Origin: Nicotiana tabacum
Taxonomy: Eukaryota; Streptophyta; Magnoliopsida; Solanales; Solanaceae
DNA length: 64,000 nt
Assembly: GCF_000715075.1 (NCBI RefSeq)
Contig: NC_134101.1
Span: 30,013,322 to 30,077,321 of the forward strand
Direction of reading: 5' to 3'
Every line of letters begins with the position of its first letter. Position 1 is the stretch's first letter. This document shows positions 58,910 to 64,000 of the stretch, piece by piece. Both the position numbers and the translations under genes were made by a program. Below the pieces are notes generated by a model that did not search any database, was not told where the DNA came from, and saw only the letters and a list, made by a program, of their open reading frames with translations.

Positions 58910-60560
58910 ACTAAATTATATTTCTTCATTCCAGAATTCTTGAAAAGAATATTAATGATCATACTCAACTTCCTGCAATTAAATTATTGTGATTTGGGAC
59001 TGTGTCACTAAGATGACCCTTGCTATCCATTTAATAATATGATGTATTTTGCAGTACTCTTTGTCTAATTCGCAGTTCTCCTTTGAATGAACATTTGAAC
59101 TATCTGGCATTTTTCTTTCTTTGCGTCTTTTGGATAAAGATTTAATCTGAGAAGTGAATTGTCCTAATCACAAAGCATAAGCATTAAATATAAACGTAAG
59201 AACTTTTCACTTATAAGGGTAAGCACTCATATACACTTAGAAGTTTTCAAATATTAAGGCAGCTTAATTAGGGTACAAATCATTTAGTGCACTTGTACAC
59301 GTATAAGTTCTAGATAATTAAAAATAACAACCACAAACTCATCGTTAGCAACATCGAAACGACATATGTGTCTCTCTTTCACTCGATTACATCTCAAAAT
59401 TCAACAAATTCTGCCGTCATCGTATGCAAATATATCACGCAGTTTCAAGACGAATCATGTGATGAATTTTATTTGATTAACAGTATTTCAAAAGATACAA
59501 CCATATAGAAAATCTTGATTTCTCCATAATCGATAATGGTAGACTACAAGCTGAAGTGTCTTGGATAAAATTCCGTACAGTAGGAAGGCCGGAATATCAA
59601 AATCGAACAAATAAAAGTGTTTGTTAGACTATTCTATCTTATAAAGAACATTTTTTTTTCCTATCATCTAGTATATATTTTGAACCTACCATCGAGAATA
59701 GTGTTTTAAAAGGCGTTTTCGGGACGAGACGTACTAAAAATGTCCAGAGGCGATGGTATGGGGCGAAAGTCTCAAGAGGCGTACGCCCAGCAATTTGGGG
59801 CGTACGCCCAGCAATTTGGGGCGTACGCCCGGGTGTTCGGGGCGTACGCCCGGGCGTTTGAGGTGCGTTTTTGTAGTGAGCCGTAAGCCCCAGAGACTTT
59901 TTCAAATTAAAATAAAATTTGTTTAATAAGTCATTCATATACTACCTAAATTCTCAAAAAGTCAACTTGTAATTACTCAAAAGTTTTAAAAAGGAACTGA
60001 AAAGTATTAAATTTAAAAGTCATGATCATTTTTTATTGATTGAAGCCCTAATTATGGTATTTTTCACTTCTTTATCTTGTTCGCTAGTATGCTAATATCT
60101 CTCAAAAACAACAAATATTCAATTTTATTTTTACAAATACAAAGGGAACTTCATTCTCCTTCATAGCAGCAAGATCAAAGTTCAAATTGCAAGTTAGTCA
60201 TCCTTTTTGTTCCTTAATGTAGAAAACTTTATTCTTTCGACTCAAGTTACTTTATTCAGATCGGAGTACTCTTTGTTGTAGACAAAAAGCCACCCTGTCA
60301 ATTGTTATTTTGCTTATTTTCTACACGACTTTATCTTACACTTTGTATCCATGTGATGGTTTGGAACGATATGCTAATGATTCACCACTATCTCAAATTG
60401 TACCAAATATAGACAATATGTTCAAGCAAGCTAATGTGCACACAGAGGTAGCTTTGACCTGGCACCGTCTAGTGAATTTAGACAACTATCTATATTTACA
60501 TTGAAAGAAGCATCACCACAAGTTCTCTTTCTTCCGTTATCATGCTTTGTTTTTTAGTAA
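58910..60560. other. Intergenic AT-rich region upstream of Pin2
   Basis: No gene is supported. It contains the GGCGTACGCC repeat described separately. A 64-codon frame at 60310-60504 has no recognised motif. The upstream part may hold Pin2 regulatory DNA. Confidence 0.5.
59698..59895. repeat. GC-rich repeat with four 21-bp units (GGCGTACGCC)
   Basis: GTACGCCC starts at 59781, 59802, 59823 and 59844, an exact 21-bp period, each inside the palindrome GGCGTACGCC. Flanks contain GGCGTTTTCGGGACGAGACG-like and GTAAGCCCCAGAGACTTT phrases, so the block is about 200 bp of GC-rich DNA in AT-rich surroundings. It looks like a dispersed repeat insertion of unknown class. Confidence 0.75.
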
Positions 60561-60571
60561 CACTCGTTCGC

Positions 60572-60579
60572 AATAAATA
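60572..60579 (+). promoter_or_regulatory. Candidate TATA box of the Pin2 gene
   Basis: AATAAATA lies 80 bp before the ATG, which would place the transcription start near 60604 and give a 5' UTR of about 50 nt. Not a perfect TATAAA. Confidence 0.45.
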
Positions 60580-60651
60580 GCGGTATAGGATAGTATCCAT
60601 ATCCTCCTATGCACAAAGTAAATAGGATTACTACTCTATCAAGGCAATTTC

Positions 60652-61040
60652 ATGGCTATTCACCGAGTTGCTTTTCTTGCTCTTCTCCTTTTGTCTGGTA
60701 AAGTCTTAATTATTCTCTTTTATGTCAAATCGTCTTTTCTTTCGTGCAATACTGAAGAAATTAAAGTCTTTTCTGTTCAGTTAATTTACACAAAAGTGAA
60801 TCGTTGATTCCTAATAGGATTGACATAATTGAATTAATTGTAGGAGCAGTTCTACTAGGAAGTAAAGTGGAAGGTGCAGATGGCAAGGCTTGTACTCGGA
60901 ATTGCGATCCAGATGTAGCTTACATGGTTTGCCCATCTACTGGACAAAGGATTACTAAACCATGTGTCAACTGTTGCTCAGCAAGGAAAGGTTGCAAACT
61001 TTTCCGCAGCAATGGATCTGTAAAGTGTACTGGAACTTAG
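60652..61040 (+). CDS. Potato type II proteinase inhibitor, single domain (two exons)
   Basis: Exons 60652-60697 and 60844-61040; the intron has GTAAAG and TTGTAG borders, phase 1, inside the signal peptide, the usual Pin2 gene structure. The product is 80 aa: a hydrophobic secretion signal (MAIHRVAFLALLLLSG and on to about residue 29), then one Pin2 domain of about 51 aa with all eight cysteines for four disulfides. The reactive site CTRNC has Arg at P1, which predicts trypsin inhibition; family members with Leu there inhibit chymotrypsin. Common potato and tomato forms have two or more domains, so this is a short form, as in some seed or flower inhibitors. It would be secreted and act against digestive or endogenous serine proteases. 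No frame defects are seen. Confidence 0.9.
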
Positions 61041-61109
61041 CTTTTGTCAATTATTTATAAGCTACGTACAAGGCCACTACTTAGGATATCTATGCAATAA
61101 GGCTTGAGA

Positions 61110-61110
<1 letters not shown>

Positions 61111-61155
<45 letters not shown>
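61111..61155. repeat. (TA)n microsatellite
   Basis: About 22 TA units in the 3' flank of the Pin2 gene, probably polymorphic. Confidence 0.95.
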
Positions 61156-61157
<2 letters not shown>

Positions 61158-62085
61158 TCACATGTGATTTGTACTATATATTGTGTATGGTATTTCATTC
61201 CTTGTTCAATTAATTAAGTTTTTACGTGACCTGAAAAGAGTAGTCTTCTTCTTATATTATTGAATAAGTTGGTATATGTTCAAACTGTTTGAATGTCCAG
61301 GGACACCTAATGTAATAAACTAGTAGTAAGGAGTCGGTGATTTTCCAGAATTGCTTAGCAATGCTTTTCACATATTTGTTCTGCTCTTCTTTTAGGACAA
61401 GTGGCAGTGGGAACTCTTAAAACGTTGACAAAATAGAGTATGTTTGAAATTTTATGCACCAACGATAGTAAATTTTTTACACAATCAATACTTTCTCTTA
61501 TCCACTTTAATTGATCTTTTGGCTTTTATTCCGTGTTCCACGATATTTAATTTTTTCAAACATCAAAAAAGAATTAATTTATTTTTTCCAAAGACGCCCA
61601 TGAAGTAAAGAGCCTAGAAGTATTTTTTTTCTCAATGAACAAATAAAATTAATATGGTCAATTTTATTATTAATTAATGTTAAAAAATAATTTTTTTAAT
61701 ATACGTGAAAATAACAAAAATGTGAAAATAACAATAAAAGTCAATTAAAATTAACCAAGGTAGTAAGTAATTACAAGCAAATCTTTTAATATGCATTAAT
61801 TGGTAATAAAGTAAAATATAGCTAACCTATTGGATGTAATATAATAGGCATATTCCACAACACGACAGTATTATTGAAATGAAAAAACACCATTCATACT
61901 AAGACACATATATGTTTCTTGGTTCTTGCAACAAAACACTGTACTCCTTCTTGTAACAACATACACATATATTATATATATTACACGTCTTCCAATTATT
62001 TTTGGTTTAAACGGTTGACTGGACAATAATTTAAATTAACAAGAAATTATAATGGGTGGACCTTTAGAGCACTCTTTTCTTTTTA
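61156..62085. other. AT-rich intergenic DNA
   Basis: I see no gene or clear repeat here. TATTTATAAG and AATAAG-type strings just after the Pin2 stop (61050-61100) could serve in polyadenylation. Confidence 0.5.
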
Positions 62086-62459
62086 GGGAAAAAGGTCAAA
62101 TATACCAATCTACTTTCATATATTGTCTACATTTAACCTCTGTTATACTGTCGAGTCAAATTTACTCCTACTGTTATACTATCGGGCTAAATTTATCTCT
62201 ACAATCAACAAACTTTTAAAAATATCCCTTGATCTATTAAGTAATCCAAAATCTCCCAAATTCTTTTTATTTAAATCACAGAAATTTGGGAGATTTTGGA
62301 TTACTTAACAGATAAAGGGGTATTTTTAAAAGTTTACTTATTGTAAGGGTAAATTTGGCCCGATAGTATAACAGTAGGGATAAATTTAGCCCGATAATAT
62401 AATAAAAATTAAATATAGACAATATGTGAAAATAGAGGGGTATATTTGGCCATTTTCCT
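62086..62459. mobile_element. Foldback MITE
   Basis: About 374 bp whose two halves are inverted copies. The left end GGGAAAAAGGTCAAATATAC answers the right end GTATATTTGGCCATTTTCC, and the centre pairs AATCTCCCAAATT with AATTTGGGAGATT around 62250-62300. The arms extend nearly the full length. The family and target duplication are unclear, because poly(T) adjoins the right end. Confidence 0.8.
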
Positions 62460-62597
62460 TTTTTTTTTTTTTTACCTCCATTAAGAAAATCTTAAAGCTT
62501 CTTTAGCCTTCTGTCGGACTTTCTTTTTCTTCTCTTCCTTCTTCCTTCTTCTTCTTCCAATAAATTATGAGCACACCATTAAAAGTAAAAAAATAAT

Positions 62598-62711
<114 letters not shown>

Positions 62712-63029
62712 CGCACCTAATTTTGACCATATTTAGATTTTTTTTAATCACTATTAGTATTTAAATAGCTTTTAAGTTTAATCTTGATATTTTAGCTTGT
62801 ATTTCACCTTTTTATAGGTTTTATTTGATAAAATTGAAAATCACAAAAAAAGACAGAAGATTTAATTTGAATTTTTTACACACTTGATCATTTTTTAACT
62901 ATTATTTTAAAAAATAACACCATTTATTGATTATTCCATAAAGAGCACTTATTTTTTCATTAATAGCATATTACAAAAATTAAGCCCAACATTCATCTTT
63001 TTCACTCTATTTTTAGAAATATGATGCAT

Positions 63030-63430
63030 ATGCGAATGCCACCTATATTCAAGATGTATTGATTTATACGTCTTTTATACTTTGTATATCAAGTATCACT
63101 TTAATTCAAAATGTATTTTTATGTATATAATTTTTGTATATTTATTTGTGAAGTGCCATCTTATTTTAAGATGTATTTTTAATATATATATTTCAAATAT
63201 ATTTTATATGTCAAGTGCCATTTTAATTCAGGATGTATTTTTTATATATATGTTTTTTTATATTTATATGCCATCTTAATTATATTTAAGATATATTTTT
63301 TTTATGTATATTCGCATGTTTAAGTTTTATCTTAATTGAAGATGTATTTTTTATTTATATTTTTTGTATATTTTATATGTGTTAATTCAATATATATATT
63401 TTTTATATATATTTTGTATATATTAACGTA
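63030..63430. repeat. AT-rich minisatellite, unit about 60-70 bp
   Basis: At least six diverged units share AAGTGCCATCTTAATTCAAG or variants, followed by ATGTATTTTT and a TA-rich tail. Each unit holds a small CATCTTAATTCAAGATG-type inverted repeat. Confidence 0.7.
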
Positions 63431-64000
63431 TATTATTATCGAAGTAAGATCTTTATGTTAAGAAAGGAAAAAAGAAGGAAGAGAAAAATTTAAGAAAAAT
63501 AATTAAAAGGAAAACGAATGGAACAAATTTAAAAAATGTAGAAAAAAAACACACGAAAAACCAATATCTCTCTCATCTCGCTCATCGCTCACCTCTCCCG
63601 TCTTATACAACTACTCACACACACTGATTAAAAAAAAAGCAAAAAAGAAAAGAAAAAAGCTCTGCCTCTTTCTAAAAAATCCGAAATCTAAAGAATTTCG
63701 AAAGAAAGAAAGGATTTCAAGTTGTTCTTCCTACTTCCATTCTTTTGCTTTACACCTCCTGGGTCTAAAAAGGATGTTTGGATTGTTAGAGTTGTTGTTT
63801 ATTGCTGGAATCGTTTGAAACTTCATCTGTATTTGATTTTCTACCTTTATTTGGCCCAGCCCAGTGTTTGTTTATCCGCAATTAGGTCAGTTCTAGGTCT
63901 CTTGTATTTTATTTTACTTTGTTTTTGGGTTTGCTGAATGTTTAAAGTTGCTATATTCCCATCCGAAATTCTTGAATTTGTTTGAGTCCTGATTCTGTTT
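63431..64000 (+). other. Possible 5' region of a downstream gene
   Basis: Composition shifts to CT-rich stretches (CTCTCTCATCTCGCTCATCG near 63566) typical of plant core promoters and 5' UTRs, followed by the short open frame 63722-63937 without known motifs. The window ends before any coding exon can be recognised. Confidence 0.25.

Noticed and set aside
59639..59938. Protein with repeated TPGRTPQIAGRTP-type peptide
   Set aside because: The frame is the translation of the 21-bp GC-rich DNA repeat; the flanking residues show no domain and no start context.
60310..60504. 64-codon frame upstream of Pin2 as an exon
   Set aside because: No recognised motif, no clear splice borders, and normal for chance in AT-rich DNA.

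Overview
The window looks like repeat-rich, heterochromatin-like plant DNA, very probably from Solanaceae. The reasons are the initiator-Met tRNA primer-binding sites, Ty3/Gypsy chromovirus (Tekay/Del-like) elements with 2.6-3.6 kb LTRs, a plant LINE with a DUF4283-type ORF1, and a potato type II proteinase inhibitor (Pin2) gene, a family best known from Solanaceae. Genus is not assigned. About 58.8 of 64 kb is retrotransposon. Only one intact host gene is seen.

Layout. 1-6854: a non-coding LARD-like LTR element (A). 6855-13613: a pile of truncated LTRs (B, C) and an orphan integrase C-terminus. 13614-23942: a nearly complete but dead forward element (D). 23943-25540: AT-rich DNA of unknown origin. 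25540-47130: one decayed LINE on the plus strand, split by three minus-strand LTR insertions: complete element E1 (28631-39625, TSD ACCAA), a solo LTR (40819-43463, TSD TTTAC) and a second solo LTR (43808-46918, TSD CAGGG/TAGGG). 47934-58789: complete element E2 on the minus strand (TSD AGTGG). 58795-64000: gene-side DNA with a Pin2 3' remnant, the intact two-exon Pin2 gene (60652-61040), a foldback MITE, microsatellites and a minisatellite.

The main novelty candidate is a module that recurs in LTRs of different sequence. Its order is: an array of CGC-N4-GCG units, a TATA-like box, a U1-type 5' splice donor about 95 bp downstream, an intron-sized gap of about 270-360 bp ending in AG, a mini-exon of about 50-70 nt (67-69 nt in three families), and a second (G/C)AGGTAAGT donor. 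In all three coding elements a pyrimidine-rich 3' splice acceptor (CAG or TAG) directly touches the gag ATG. I infer that gag-pol mRNA is made by splicing out the U5/PBS/leader, while unspliced RNA serves as genome. This rests on sequence pattern only.

All coding elements are inactivated. Many breaks are Gln CAG to TAG changes, as expected from deamination of methylated CHG sites. The protease active-site motif is altered in all three elements.
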